64,000 nt of DNA from Rhynchonema sp. JSB1_4 (Eukaryota; Nematoda; Chromadorea; Monhysterida; Xyalidae). Of this stretch, positions 21,278-35,400 are shown piece after piece. The stretch is from positions 31,595 to 95,594 of the forward strand of contig JASAMV010008944.1 in the NCBI GenBank assembly GCA_030248065.1, in the 5' to 3' direction. Position numbers and translations under genes: made by a program. The number at the start of each line of letters is the position of its first letter. Position 1 is the first letter of the stretch. Under the pieces are notes generated by a model. The model saw only the letters and a program-made list of their open reading frames with translations, did not search any database and had not been told where the DNA came from.

Positions 21278-24200
21278 TTCAGGGTGGTCTTCTTTTCCTT
21301 AATCCACGTTCAGCGATGCTGCACATTTAGGTGGTAGGTATTTTTGCATAACATGCGTTCTGGTCAACTATTCTTCTTCGTCATACCCATCCATGTGTAC
21401 CCTACTTATTCATTGTGCCTGAAATAACTCCGGAAATTTCAATTTGTTGTGTCAGATGTATTGCACCATCGTTTCGCCAGTTAATGGATATTCAAGTGGG
21501 CAAGCAATTAGCGTGTGCATAACTCTTGAAACCAGCCAGACACCCCTTGTGCTGTGTGGTCGCCATTTTCAAGCATGAGAGTTGGTAAATCTTGCACGGA
21601 ACTTGGTAACACTGGCGCGCCTTCGGTTGTGTTCCAGTTTATGTGTCAAATTTTGCAGCCCCGTGAGGGCAATTTATCCTCAGACATTTTGACACGGCGA
21701 TATCGTGTGACGGATCTGCAATTGCGGTTTCGCTGGCTGCTGCCTTTTTGTGGTGCGCATGCATAACAAGTCGTCTTTTGCTGCTTAGTAAAACGTCACA
21801 AATCTGCTGGTGGACCGCTCAGTTGCCAAGGAAAATATACAAAACTTCGCATGATCGCAGTGTTTTTCGTTGTTTACTGCCTGTTCGCGCCATAAGCAAC
21901 GAAGCAAGCCAGCCAAACTAATAAAAGTACCGCTCTTGATTGCACGCGCATCGCGCTTGAGCAGCTGATCCTCTTTGCACTGAACCGTGGTCACATTTGA
22001 CATGGATTGAGGTTTATGGGAAGATCCACAATGTTTTCCCACTGTGTTTGGATTCCGCATTATTCAGTGCTTGGTGCTTTGATTGAACTGATGACACGAG
22101 TGTCTGCGCGCGAAACCTAGGCAACGCGCAAAGCACATACATTTATTCTTCATTATTTCCAGCTGACTAGTTGCGATAATCAGCCGCCAGCCAGCTTACG
22201 CGTCCCAACAGTGTTTTGTGGGTTCCACCCAAAGTGTCAATTTTTATGATGTGCATGTCCTGGTGGACATTGACATTGCTCGTACTTCACCCGGCATGTC
22301 ACAAGCCGCGCCTGAACTTCGGCTTATTGGCTCTCTTACGAGAACTAAATTCCCTCCAATAATTTGTTTAATATACAAACAAAAAGTTTGCTGGCACGCT
22401 GAGGCATGTGACATCGTGCGCTGCTTCGAACTTTATTGCGTGCCACACGCGCACTATCGTAAAGTCGACGCACTCATGACATGAGGCTACGCCACTCACA
22501 ATATATGATTATGTATAGGGGGACTGAAAGTATACGATTTTGTTGTTTATAAGGTTGTCTCCATGGTTCCCCACCACAGACGTACATAAATATAGTACCA
22601 ATCTAGGCATATCTTTTGCGTGCATAGTACGCTACTCAGCCAACGTAAACTTTACGGATGTTTGCCAGTTTGCCGTAGCTGCGCCGCACTATTATTCCAA
22701 GTTTAAAAATGCTCGGCGTAAAAATGCGCGATATTATGGATGTGATATCGTATCCCGTCCCGGGCGTTAACCGTTTCGCAATGTATACCTTTATGCTGCA
22801 ATGGAGCATCCAGCAGGGCGCTTATCGCCTCGGTTTTATCGCGTGGATAGTTTTGGAACTTTCTGCTTACGTGTGCAACTCTCGGCCGTGGTGGTGTTAC
22901 CTACCCACTTGGTTGACGCGAACTTTACATAGGCGTCGTGTTGATGATTATTCACGTTTTTGTACTCTGGTGCACATGTACTCGACTCAAAACAGTGATT
23001 CATAACAACGACTGTACCCTGGAGCACGCAGAGCACAACGCAGTCTGGAGTTTATTTCTATCGTGCGCGAAAATAGTTCGTAACTTTGGGCGCATAACAA
23101 CATCAAACTCATTCAAAGTTCACATGGTTTCGGTTCAGCCAGACAGGACGTTGTGTAGTCGTGGTGGCCTTTTTCAAAACGTTTTACCACGAAATAATGA
23201 TCATTTTTGAAAAACCAGCTGAGCGCCAGCTCAAACAAAAAACTTGATGGTTGCGATTGTGTATGGTATGTATCTTTATATTGTGCCTTGAGTAGGGTGG
23301 CATATCAAATTTCCTTATTTGTGCACTCTCTCCCCGCGCAGCCGTTGCGCGTGTGTCATATGTACATATGTAGGTACATATGTAGCGAATTTCTCTCTTT
23401 TTTCTTTTCCATCTTGCTTCCAAATTAGGTTCCTATCCGTGTTCTGGTGGTATGGTGATTACTTTGGTTACGGTTCGTTTTGATGTATTCGTTTCTTTGC
23501 CGGCGCAAGCGGCGAAGCTGATTGAATTGCGTTATCTGCTGTCGACCTGTCTCGCCTGTACTCTGCTCTTTCCATGGCGGCATTTTTTATTTCAATTCTA
23601 CAAGAATAAATGCGCAATATAAACAAATCGTCTAGGTTTTTTTCTGCTGCCTCTCATATCGAGCGATCCAACGCTGTGTTTGTTGCAGCGATGTCCGTTC
23701 ATGCGAAACGGCTTTATCAATGGCTTGAACGATGGTTTGGTCCGATTTATAAAAAACACAAATATTTTTTGCAACACTAATAATGCAAAATAAAACACAT
23801 CTTAAGCTTGTCTCATTTTTTCGATTTGCATTGATTCTAACATCTGGTTTATTTTTGTGAGCCATCGACAGAAACAACATCACCACCTTTGAGACCAAAT
23901 CGGCCGGACCAAACCAGGAGCTTGCTGATTTGTGACAATAAAGTTGGTGGTCGTTTTTTCTATGAACATTTTTAATTATTGATCGGTTACTGTAGCGAAG
24001 CGATAGGTTCCTTGCGCAAAAATTCCGTGTCTCGCCCACATGTTGATAACCATATTCAAATCTTTTTGAAATCAGAACTAGAGTCTTCAGTCACTTACTT
24101 TCGGTCAGCCCACAAAGGATGAAAAATTGAAGTGGGCCCTCTTTTTCCTCTTCGTGGCAAAAGTCGTCTGGACCCAGTCTAAGCAAAAAGAAGAGCTTTT

Positions 24201-24891
24201 TATAAATTTGTTCAATGCTATTCTATCTTGCGGCGTCCCAAAGTTTGATAGATTGTTGTCCGAGCAGACTCGCCCTAGCATGTACAGTAATCACCTCCTC
24301 GATTAAATGCACTGTGTTGAAGGCTAGTAATTTCGACACTATTTCTGAAGTTTCAATAATTATAAACTTCTATTACCTGAGCCCAGGCACGAGTTGCATG
24401 CAAATGCGTGAGGCACATGGATTTTTAACCAAATCTAGTAGCTTTTTAGCTAGTAAACTTTTTGAAAAGCTCGTAAATTTTCCAAATTTGTAGCGTAGCA
24501 GCTACTAAATTTTTTACATTTAGGCCAAAAAGCTAGTCAATTGGCATTTCAGAAGAAAAAAGGTACTAAATTTTGCATTTTTGAAGCTTTTTGCCACCAG
24601 CCTAATTTGAAAAAATAAACCCTGGACCGGGACACAACCGTGAATAGGCACGCTCAGCCCTGAGGAATGCTATATGTCTCTCCCAGTGTCCCCCGCATCG
24701 AACATGATCTGAAAAAAATTTTTCTGAGTGCGGTAAAGTGAGCCATGTTCATGTAAAGAGCGTTAGCCTCAAAATCTCTCAACGTATCAGGCTCAGGCTG
24801 GAACCGAAACCGACATGGCTCCATTGATTCTGGTTCACTTTTTGAAATTCGATTTTCTTTTTCTCTTTTTGGCTGGCTGACACATCCAGTG
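21278..24891. other. Gene-poor stretch of about 3.6 kb
   Basis: I found no gene. The longest frames (for example 22218-22484 and 22709-23005) have no recognisable family, no neighbouring exons in phase and no unusual codon use. A patch at about 24430-24560 repeats CTAGTAAA / TTTACTAG-like words in both directions and may be a decayed inverted-repeat element. Confidence 0.45.
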
Positions 24892-25216
24892 GAGAGGTCG
24901 CAGGCCGGCCCGGCCCGGCCCGGCCCGGCCCGAGCCCCCAAATTTCCGGCCCGGCTCGGCACGGCCCGGACCGAACCCGCAAAGCTCCGGCCCGGCCCGA
25001 TTTTTTGGCTCAGATTTGGGAGTCCCTCAGATTTTAACCCAATTTTTGTCATAATTTTTGCGATTTTTTAAACCTATTTTTTGGTTGAAAATTTATTGTT
25101 TTCCACGAAAAACATTCTACTTTTTCAGTAAAATAAGTCACTTCGGGCCCGACCCCTCCAAATCTCCGGCCCGAGCCAAAAGCCCAAAGTCGCGGCCGGC
25201 CCGATTGCGACCTCTA
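24892..25216. mobile_element. hAT-like MITE, GGCCGGGCC family, copy 1
   Basis: A 325-bp element between two exact 8-bp copies of ATCCAGTG (24884-24891 and 25217-25224). The ends are inverted: GAGAGGTCGCAGGCCGG and GGCCCGATTGCGACCTCTA, matching the family end CAGAGGTCGC with the outermost base mutated on each side. Both terminal parts are long runs of GGCCC/GGGCC words, and the centre is AT-rich. The 8-bp duplication points to hAT. No coding content. Confidence 0.88.
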
Positions 25217-25597
25217 ATCCAGTGCTGTGTGTGCCTGCTGTTACTGGCTCACAGAAATTTGAAAATTAAAACCACAAAATCAGCAGAAGATCACCAGCGT
25301 CGTTCAAAAATAAAATGTTATGGCTGCCCCGGCAGGTAACCGTTCGCCTTTATCATCCCTTGTTTTCTTCAGGGTTCACCGCAGAAGACCAAAAATTGGA
25401 CAAAAGAACTCTGAGTTGGGAACGGATTTTGGACGAACGAAACTCTCACAAAACCAGATCAGACAAATCTCAATCCTGCAAACTTTCTCAACAAACCAAC
25501 CAGGGATACGCCATCTAGTCTTCTGCGTGAGCATGACCTCAATCCTGATCCGAAAACCGCTTGATTCTTGACTCATTTGAAACATCACCCACCGAAA

Positions 25598-28500
25598 ATG
25601 TATCTGAGCGCCGAAGTTCGTCACGGCCTGCACGTGGTGTTCTGCGTTGGATTCATCATTTCCTTCCTCTACTTCAGTGGTGCTATCGATTTCAGCTATC
25701 AAGTCAATGTCGAACCAATCGAGCTGTGAGTTTGGCCCGATTTTTGGGTCAAAAGGAAAAAATGGTCAAAAAAGGGCAAAATTTCCAAAAAAATTTTTGG
25801 GAAGGCATTTTTATGTTTTGTGTGATTCGGTTTCTGTGAACCGGGTCCATTTGGGTTCCACAAAAATGTACGTATATTCTGCGCTAAGCGCAATTTTTGC
25901 AGACTTTTGGTCAAAAAAGGCGCTTTTGGCTTGAAATTTGAGCAATTCGGGCCGGCAAGTCCGACCCGGTCCGAACCAGTGTAGTGGCTGGGGGGGGATG
26001 GGGGGGGATTCCCCCCCCTAAGGAGTAGGTACCTTGCAACCACCCCTTGGGGGGGGATGGGGGGGGGGAAGGGTAGGTACCTTGCAACCACCCCGGAGGG
26101 TACCTTGCAACCATCAATTTATGGTTTTTATAGGCAAAAATGGGTGTTTTTCGACCTCAAAACCCCAAAAATCGCGCGCTCCGCGCGCAAACCTCCATAT
26201 AATAGCTATTTTGGGCAAATTTTCGGCCAAAATGCAAAAAAGTACCATTTTTTCGGCCAATTTTGCAGAAAAAAGCATGCAAAAAACACCCTTTTTTCGG
26301 ACCCCAGGGGTACCTTGCAACCTTCTGGAGGCTGGGTAGGGGGGTACCTTGCAACCATCTGGATCCATCCCCCCCCCCAAGGGTACCTTGCAACCATCTG
26401 CCTGCCACTACACTGGTCCGAACAACCTCCAAATCTCCGGCCCGGCCCGATCCTAATCTCTGATGCGGAGGTCACCACAGCAGCACAGTCGGCCGGGTCG
26501 CCCCGTGCCCGTCTGGATCGACCAAATCTCCGGCTCGACCCGGCCCTGCCTGAATTCTTGGGTCAGGTTTTTGCCGACTGTTGTCATAATTTTTGCAATT
26601 TTTGAACCTACTTTTTTGGAAATTTATTTTTTTCACTAGAGCCAAGTACCAATCACTAACTTACTGAATCCGTCAGAAGTTCAGACCAAAAAATTCATTT
26701 TTTTAGTACAATGAGTCACTTCAGAAGCTTCGGGTTGGCCATCCCGGCCTGGCCCGACCCGAATCAAAAGCCCAAATCGCGGCCCGGCCCGACTGCGACC
26801 TCTGTGCCGTGGCTGTGCAATCGCACAAAAGAGCAAAAATGGAACCCGTGATCCCAAAATAGGTAAATTGCTTTTCCATTTCAGCTACGGATATTTCGGC
26901 ACAATTGTTCTGTATGCGCTGCGTTTGGCCAGTCTACTTGTGCTGCCGCAGTGCATCTGCAACACGCTGGGGCTGCTATTATTCAACGGATTCAGGTTCA
27001 TTTTTTTATTTCAGTTCACACAGCCGATTTTAGAAATGAAAATTGCTCTTTTCAGGGACAAAGTGAAATTGAAGAGCTCACCATTGCTGGCGCCATTCAT
27101 TTCAATACGTGTTGTAACCAGAGGAGATTATCCGCATTTAGTACAGGTGAGATATTCGAATCGGAAAAATTTAGCATAATTCCGCACAGTTTGAGATTTC
27201 CAACGATAAAATGCTTAGTGTGCGGCATTTTCGGTGTGATCAATTTCGACATAAAGATGACAAACGTTTGCAGCGCAACATCACGCGCAACATCGAAACG
27301 TGCGACAAAGTCGGTCTGACCAATTTCATGGTCGAGGTCGTCACCGACAAGACCAACAACATCAGCAAAAATCCGCGCGTCAGAGAAATTGTCGTGCCGT
27401 CGACATACAGGTTGTTTGTTGTTACTTCTTTTGGTTTTATTTTGTCTTCTTAATTGCCCGGCCGCCGGGCCAGCGTTTTTCACCCACCAAGTATTTATGT
27501 TTCTTGGGCATGGGCTAGACAGGTCAAAACATCGTCTGGAAAAATGTTGTGTTGTACTGTGACTGCTGAGCAAGCCAGTGTTGCACATGGTGCATCCCCT
27601 CGCCGGTCTGTGATAGCAGGCAGAGACGGCCAAAACACTGTACAAAAAAATGACTCTAGATTTTACTTTTGTTTTTTTCTTTCAGAACAAAGTCGGGCGC
27701 ATTGTTCAAGGCACGCGCGCTGCAGTATTGCCTCGAACCGGACATCAGCGATCTTCGTGATGAAGATTGGATCGTGCATTTGGACGAGGAAACGTTGTTG
27801 ACTGAAAACTCGGTTCTGTTGCTGTGTTATCAAGTAAATATAATTTTAAAACAGCTGTTATAATTAATTTTGATCAAATTCAGGTATCGGGAATCCTCAA
27901 TTTCTGCACGGACGGCCAGCACCAGTTCGGTCAGGGTGTTATCACCTACGCCAGCAATGAAATCGTCAACTGGATAACCACGTTCTGTGATTCGTTCCGG
28001 TCGGTTTTTGAAGATTTTTTCTTGGAAATTTCTTAATTATTTTTTACTTCATGCAAATAAAATTCTTATTTTGTTCTGCAGCGTTGCCGACGACCTCGGC
28101 AAACTGCGCTTTCAATTCCACTACTTTCACAAACCGCTATTCGGCTGGAAGGGCTCGTACGTCGTCACACAGGTGAGAAATGTGATGATTTCGATTTCTA
28201 TTTGTGAAATATAAGCAGGAATGTTATGTTAGTGCGGCGCCGAGCGCAAGGTGTCCTTCGACCACGGGCGTGACGGTTCGATAGCCGAAGACTGCTACTT
28301 CTCAATGATCGCCTATCGCGACGGATATTCATTCGATTTCATTGAAGGTTGGCAGCCACAACCTTTGTCTCGTTTCACCTATCTCTTTGTGTGAGTTGTG
28401 TTTGTGTAGCGGGCGTTTCCCATTGCCCGTTTCCACCCGTTTTCACAGACGGACGGTACACCAGGTCGTCATCAGTATGAACGCACCAAATTAACGCCGT

Positions 28501-29496
28501 CCAAAAACAGTGTTAGAGTTACTATAAGGTTATCATGTAAACATGATTTGCTGTCATTGCAGGCGAAATGCACGAAAAGAGTCCGTTCACGTTCTGGGAC
28601 TTCCTGCAACAACGCAAACGCTGGCTGCAAGGCATCTACCTCACTGCGCATAGCTCGGAGATTCCCTTCAGGATCAAGGTATCATTACCAATATGTATTG
28701 CTCATTTCTGCCTGCATGGCAACATGTAGTGTCCCTGTGACAAAAAATCTCATTTTTTTCGCAGCGGGGCGAATGTTTGCTGGAAGTAACATAAGGTGCT
28801 GTTTTCGAGACATTCTTTTTTTCACAAAGCGATTTTTGACTATTCAAACCAAAAAGGGATCAAGGACTTTCCATTCACTGGATGATTTACACATGCAACG
28901 CACTTACGTTGCTTTTGACCGACGCAGGTGTTCCTAGCACTATCGCTGTACGCATGGGCTTCGATGCCATTCACGGTGTGCAACCTGGCGTTGACCCAAC
29001 TGTTCCCACTACCGCGATTCGTGCTCTTCGATGTCATGGTCGCGTACGTCGGCGCTATGAATCTGTACATGTACATATTTGGCGCGCTCAAGTCGTTCAG
29101 TCATCGATACAGGTGATTTGAGATTTTTCGTGCGTGAATCGAAGATCAAACTACGTTGTGCTTCGATGGTGCGCTTGTTGACACAACGAATCTTGTCAAA
29201 CTTGGTGATTGGCGACGAGTTTGCAGATATTTCGAGTTTTATTGATCTTGTGACTTCGGTCGGCCCGATCCGATCTGATGCCGTACCGGTCGCGGTCGGA
29301 GAGGTGAAACGTCACAAATCACAATGCCATGCCATTGCAGACAACGACCGTGGCGTCTGCTGCTGTACACCCTTGGCGCAGTGTGTGCCATTCCATTCAA
29401 CGTGTGCATCGAAGTGACGGCCGTGCTCTGGGGGCTGTTGGGCAGGAAACATCAATTCTACGTGGTCAACAAAGACCTGGAAGTGGTGAATGTGTA
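25598..29496 (+). CDS. egh: Beta-1,4-mannosyltransferase, egghead/BRE-3 homologue
   Basis: GT2-family membrane enzyme that adds mannose to glucosylceramide in the arthro-series glycolipids of protostomes (egh in flies, bre-3 in nematodes). Exons: 25598-25725, 26885-26995, 27056-27146, 27274-27410, 27686-27833, 27884-about 28000, 28082-about 28171, about 28233-28348, 28562-28678, 28928-29112 and 29340-29496 (TAG). The protein starts MYLSAEVRHGLHVVFCVGF with an N-terminal membrane helix; VVTRGDYPHLV opens the glycosyltransferase domain. DWIVHLDEET, DGQHQFGQG, GSIAEDCYFSMIAYRDGY and the acceptor-binding QQRKRWLQGIY (QxxRW) follow, then several C-terminal helices. All GT2 landmarks are present. 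Intron 1 (25726-26884) is full of nested hAT-like elements. Confidence 0.92.
25726..26804. repeat. Degraded GGCCGGGCC-family DNA in egh intron 1, split by another element
   Basis: GGCCCGATTTTTGGGTC-type sequence from about 25733 and GGCC-word DNA from 26424 to 26804 match the GGCCGGGCC family. The right terminus GACTGCGACCTCTG ends at 26804. A second family end (CCTAATCTCTG) lies at about 26452-26462, so at least two copies are fused here. Left ends and duplications cannot be recovered. The element at 25977-26415 is inserted into this DNA. Confidence 0.65.
25977..26415 (+). mobile_element. hAT-like MITE, CAGTGTAGTGG family, GGTACCTTGCAACCA words, copy 1
   Basis: A 439-bp element nested in a GGCC-family element. 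It has a perfect 8-bp duplication GTCCGAAC (25969-25976, 26416-26423) and inverted ends CAGTGTAGTGGCTGG / CCTGCCACTACACTG. The word GGTACCTTGCAACC occurs six times, three in each terminal zone (about 26029, 26079, 26098, 26309, 26344, 26385), all in the same direction. The core holds a CGCGCGCTCCGCGCGC palindrome and AAACACCC. No transposase. Copy 2, in reverse orientation, is at 41047-41473. Confidence 0.92.
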
Positions 29497-32289
29497 GTGT
29501 GAATGGAACATTGGACAAACCCGAAATGCAGTGCATCCGCTTTGTAGTAGTGACCTTCTTGGCAGTGAAACACGTTTGGTGAATATGTTTGAGTGCTAAC
29601 TTGGTCCCCGTTCTGTTGTTTAACTCTATTTTGGGACCCGATCAAATCGAAGTCACTACAAAGAGGATGGACTGTAGCAATCAAAACAACGCGATTCTAG
29701 TCCGAGGGGTAATGTCGGAACTTGATCCCACATTTAGATTTAGCGCTTTTATATTATTCTGGCATTATCACCCTGGCTAAATAAGCCCACACGATTATCA
29801 ACGATAACGATGTCGACCAACCAATTAACCTTACACGCATTGTGCAATGCAGCCTGTATATATTCTCTCTTGTCACTGATTTACGGCGCTACGCCGTTCA
29901 CACTCACAGATCAGGCTACAAGTTTAGTGAAAAGATCTTGGAAAATTCATCCCCTATCTTAATTGTGGTGAGATAAAATGCAAAGAATTAGTGTAGTTTT
30001 TGTCCACATTTTTAGTACAATAGTTGATCGGCCTCTGGTAGCGGATGTTCGTTAAATCGGGTTCATGGGCGTTCTTGTAACTTTTGTATGTTTCTCACCA
30101 ATTGCTGGATTTTTGTACCAGATTGTTACATTTTTATCTTTTGCAGTTTTATATCATTTTAGTGTTCCCTCATTATCACCGATTGCTCTTATGTTGATCA
30201 ACATTTGCACACTCAAATTATGTTAGTGTCTTTGCCCGTGCAGGGTCAGGGAACTTGAAGGTTTTATTAGTGCGTAGAATTTGTAAAAAATGAAAAATGT
30301 CTTGAGAGATGAACCGAGACTTGTTTCCCTGAAATCTGCATAGTTCAATTCTCATTCTACAGTTAGGATAGCACTTACGTACTGCCACATACTTGTGATG
30401 AGCTTTTATGTAGGCGGCTTAAATTATGCTGTGTAGTTTTCTTAGCTTCACGATACTCATTAAAGGAAATTTTGTGGAATTTATCGCATCAATATTGTCC
30501 TCAAAATTTCTAATTTCGTAACTATGGGACCAACTTTTACTCTGCGATTTTCTCGTGCTTGTATTATATTTTACACCTCATTTGCTACGGGAGTTCCGCA
30601 ACTAAACTAGTGTGAATTATTTTATGCTTGGCTGTTTTATTTAATTGCTTTTAGTGTTTGTTGTGTCTGTTTGCAAACGTATTGGTGGTTTTGCTCGCAT
30701 TACTGGTATCATTAAGCTTTTTTGTGTCATGTATACCCGGGGTTCCTAATTTTTTAGAGACTATAATAGACGTCGTTCTTGAAGATGTGAGATTTCTGTT
30801 TTATGGTTGGGGTCAAAATTTTTCAGCGATCAATGTATCATTAATACCTATATCGTTAATATATTCTGCATTTTCCTGGCTATGTTAAGCCACACAAAGC
30901 TAATTTGAAGACTTCTGTCATTGATTTAACAAACTTAGCTCCCAATGTTTCTGATTGGCTCTGGTCCATTCATTTGCAATTACAACGCTTTCGCAAATGC
31001 ACCTGTACTCTATTCTTGTCAAATGCAGGAAGCTAAATATGCTATTCAATACATATAGGCATTATGCTAACCCTTTTGTGTTAGCATGCGAATCTCCCTG
31101 ACTTATGATAAACGCTGTTCATTGGCTATCTTGAGCTTTGAAGTCAAGACTGCTCCATGCTTGTCATTAAATCAAGCAATTGCGCTGTGTTTACACTTTT
31201 GTTAGGTAGGTAGAACATATCTTTTAATCCCGGTTTAATATGTTTCACATAATTTGGTGGACTGGTTGTTAAAAAGATTCTTTTACAACATATTTTTGTA
31301 TATATACATGTTCTCATGCCGTTGTGTCTTTGTATTTATCTTTTTACGCCGTCTCTGATACGAATTTGAGTGTTTTCTAATTTGTTAAACTTGTCTATTT
31401 TCTTATTGTTGTCATTTTTTGGTTCGAGTGCGTATTTTTTTAAATTCCAGATCATCTGTTGTCATCCATGTATCTATGTTGTGCATCTTTTTCAAAATGA
31501 AGTTTATTTGCAAAATATCGAATATTTAGTGTACGCATGTTTTGAAAAAGCAGTTTTTAACGATGTACAATTTGCTTGACAAGATGAAGCAAGGTGGTCA
31601 CCAGGTACATACATAAGTAAGAAGCAAAGGACAAGAAAAGAAGCACCACATGATATCGAATCGGTCCGGAGGATGTTCAAAAACGATATTTCTATTCAAT
31701 ATACGTTTAAAATATATTCATCTGTTTTGAATCACACTGATAGTTTAAATGGCTGGGCACAAACGTAACGGTAAAAAGGGTATTAAGTCGTGAACCTTGG
31801 GTAACATGATTTGGCTACACGGTATTTCAATGTTTCGATAATTTTTACCGCTGTTCTGTGTACCACAGCTTGATCCAAGCAAGTTCATCACGGACGATAC
31901 ATCGAGTCGAGAATCAAACTTGGTGATCGAATAGATCTATACTGCTGATCCAATCACCAAGGTTGAGTTGCTCCTTATCCCTGCTTCACTTGATTCAAGT
32001 TTATCCAAGTGAACTTGAAGCATGCCTTTCGTGTCCGTGTCAGTTCTGGCCAAACATTTCCCATGATGTGCTTCGTTCAGTGGCCTTGTCCAATTGAGGC
32101 ATTGCGAAGCTATATCCGTCAATATCGAGGCCGTCCATTGCAAGTCGGCCAAAACCTGAATGGTTTCTTTGAATTGAATAAATTTGTGCAGAGCCATCAG
32201 CGAGCACAGTCAAGAGTACAGACGGTAAACTTCTTTCAGCGCGTCCTTATTTTCATTATCATTTCCATTTTCCAACATGACCAAGGGTA
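29497..32289. other. Convergent intergenic region after egh
   Basis: About 2.8 kb between the 3' ends of egh (+) and the cathepsin gene (-). AT-rich; no gene recognised. It holds copies of a short GATCACCAAGTTTG-type repeat at about 31915-31965. A reverse frame at 31937-32197 is open but matches no family I know. Confidence 0.5.
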
Positions 32290-32434
32290 CTGGAAAATGG
32301 AAATGAAACAAAACATTTTCTGTGTAAAAATCTGACCAATCAGCGGGCGAGAATGAGTGGAACAGAAAATGTTTTTGTCACATGTCAAAATATGACTGCT
32401 GCAGAAAATGTTTTATTTCATTTCCATTTTCCAC
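32290..32434. mobile_element. Small TA-flanked inverted-repeat MITE
   Basis: About 145 bp with 30-bp inverted arms: GGAAAATGGAAATGAAAC...CATTTTCTG on the left, mirrored by CAGAAAATG...CATTTCCATTTTCC on the right. TA flanks it on both sides (32288-32289, 32435-32436). The left flank contains another TTTCCATTTTCC, possibly a second half-element. It lies just beyond the likely stop codon of the cathepsin gene. Confidence 0.65.
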
Positions 32435-32450
32435 TATGGCGAAGGGCGCC

Positions 32451-35400
32451 CTAATTCCACCGCCTTTGCCCTGAGGTCGGTGATTCTGCGCAGTGGCTTA
32501 TTAGGAAAAAACATCATTAGCAAAGTCCCGCATCTGCTCCAAACTTGAACCTAATCGGTTTGGGCTTTAGTTTGGATCTGTGTGTTTGGCTCGTTCTTCT
32601 AGCTTCGTTCTTTTGCTGCGTTTTAGTGCTCTTTCAAAGATTCCGATAGCCAAACTACATACTGTATATGTATAAGGGAAACCACCGAATCCAGGCTGGA
32701 ACGAAACCAACCGTGTTCACCCCAATTTCTGCCGAATGTATTGGCAACAATCCAATACTTTTGGCCAACATCAGATGTGCCCCAGCCGATCAGTCTGAGT
32801 GAATGTGGGTACACCAAATCGCCGGAGATGTGAGAGTAGATGCCTGTAGTTGCAAGGTGGGTTGGTAAGTATGTGTGCATCTGTTATCAAATTGCTCCTG
32901 ACGAGCACGATACCGCTGATGAACTTTGTGACCAGCGTGCTTTACAGCGTGAGCACAAAAAGCACCTCAGGTGGCATTTTCACTGACGATGACCTGGTGC
33001 ACCGGACGTCTGTGAAAACAGGGCCAACCAGAAACACGTCACACAATTCATATTACATACTGCAATTGTCTGCATTTGCTGTAGGTTTTGGGAAATCGTC
33101 CCAATGCCAATTTTCGTTCGACAATTCTAATATATTTTATGATATTATACTGATACCACTCATTTGAACAGCGTAAAAGTTGTTTATTTGGCAGTCTGAA
33201 AACGACTTTTACATCGGTTAAAATCAGTGACACCAGTAAATCTCAGAATACCGAAAATAAAGAAGGTCAAGTAACCAAGACAGCACCGGTCCGATCACCA
33301 AGTTCGATACCGGTGACCATCAGTCAGCTCACCAGCGCCGTAGTGTTGCATGTCCTCCATGACCATAATCGACATGGTCACAGGCCCGTTCCTCATTAAT
33401 TCCAATTGCAACATTCGTCTGATTCTGTCTGCCTTTTGTGACGCGCTCAGCTCGTGTCCAGCGAATAGCCATTCACCCTGTGCGTCTGAGTTGTGGTCGT
33501 TCACATACCAGGCACCTGCAATTGTATTGGTCACGCAATGACTTTATAAGAATTGGTCAAATTTTTTTCCTGAATCGTGAAGCAATAAAGTGACGGGGCA
33601 GCGCCGTTGCGTTGCGCGATCGCACACAAAACATGCAGTCACCAAAATGTTTCAGACCCCCAACAACTGGGTGCTCTTCTACCTAGATTATTTCAACTGA
33701 AAATGTTTTATGAGAATTACGAATAGCACAGTGGTTAAGTGTGACTGCACGTGAAAATCAGGATTGATTTGATGAATTCTTACATGATCATTGTGCGACT
33801 ATACATGTCTTGACTGATCAATAAAGGTGGCTCGTATTGGATCGTATATATGTGTCTGTTGCCGTGATTGCCATCTCGCTTCCACACTTCACACCAAGGT
33901 ATAATACGTCCTGACTTTACGCGCTATCTACATATCAATGCCTATGTAACTTTGGTAATAGGATTGGATCTCTAAATTTCCACCAATGACACGTTTGCGG
34001 TGGTCGAATGTGGTAAAACCAATAAATCTGAAAATATCCCTGATGCAAAGAAAGTCACGACATCAATGCAATTCCGGTCGGATCCGATCTGATCACAAAG
34101 CTTGCTTGATATTGGCATATTGGTGTGTTTGACTTAGTTTTGTTTGACAAAAATGAAAACTTTCAACCATTTTCGGCCCATTCTCTCTCACCATAATATT
34201 TGTCCTGTTCGTATGTGTTCCTGTATGTCGGATGACATTCTAGGGTGCATGAGCTGGCCGGACTGTACTCCATGATTGAGCAAGGATGGCCGCATTCTGC
34301 ATGATGCGTGTACGGCTTGCAACCGGCTGCAGATCCGAACCCGCCGCCCGTCACAAGCCCTTCGGTGATCCATTTGTGCAAGCCATAGGACGAAAAACCA
34401 CCGCCACAACTGTATTATATATTACCTCGTGTGTGAATCATCAGATATTGGTCGCACAATGACCATATAAGAATTCATCAAATCAATCCTGATTTTCACG
34501 TTCAGTCACTCTTAACCACTGTGCTATTTGTGATTCTCAGAAAACATTTTCACTTGAAAATAATCCAGCAGATCAACGTTGGCGCAGGTCCGAAACATTC
34601 TCTTTACTACATGCTTTGTGTGCGATCACGCAACGCAACGTCACCACCCCGTCACTCTCCCTCTTTACGATTCAGGAAAAAAATTTGACCAATTCTTATA
34701 ATGTCATTGTGCAACCAATATACAGCAGTAATATCGAGCATTTTATTGTGCTGAACTGTGTAAAGGATTGACGAAGCTGGGATCTGGCTTGGTCACATGA
34801 CGTTGACGTGTCCAATTTTCGGGTTTTGAGATATCAAAATTTCGTGATTTCAGCCAGAAAAAGATGTCGATTGATAATTCAGAAACAACTAATGGCTCAA
34901 AATCAATTGGTGCAAGTAAAATGTCAAAATAAGTGTATACATGTACATACAATAAGTATGTAGGTCCCCTCACTTAGTCACGCAAAGGCAGGTTCTCGAT
35001 TCGATCACCAAAATATCGGTTCGCTTGTATCCAGCTGTCACTCACCCATTTTTTAGTTCTAGGTCGGACATTCCAGTCAAGGCACATGTGACAACGTCTT
35101 CCACTGAGATTTGTGGCTGCTGCGTGCCATTAGAGTGAATGCAAATTCGATCGCTGATCATTGTGGCTGTGGCTGCTGCCTGAACAACAGAGATCGGAAA
35201 CGGGCCGCGATTTTGGACTTGGTCGACCGGGCCGGGCCGGGCCGGAGATTTGGGGGGACCGGGCCGGGCCGAGCAGCCCGGCCCGGTCCGGCCCGGTATG
35301 CCTAAATTCGAACGAAATTACCATTTTTTTAACCAAAAATTTCAAAATTTTTGCGCTTCGCGCAATAACATTTCCTAGTTCTTGATCTTTTCAGTCATCG

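Noticed and set aside
18389..24500. Many frames of 60-140 codons as small genes
   Set aside because: No conserved motif, no partner exons in phase, and similar frames occur on both strands, as expected in non-coding DNA of this composition.
24654..25071. Arg-, Pro- and Gly-rich frames
   Set aside because: Translations of the GGCCGGGCC arrays of a non-coding hAT-like element.
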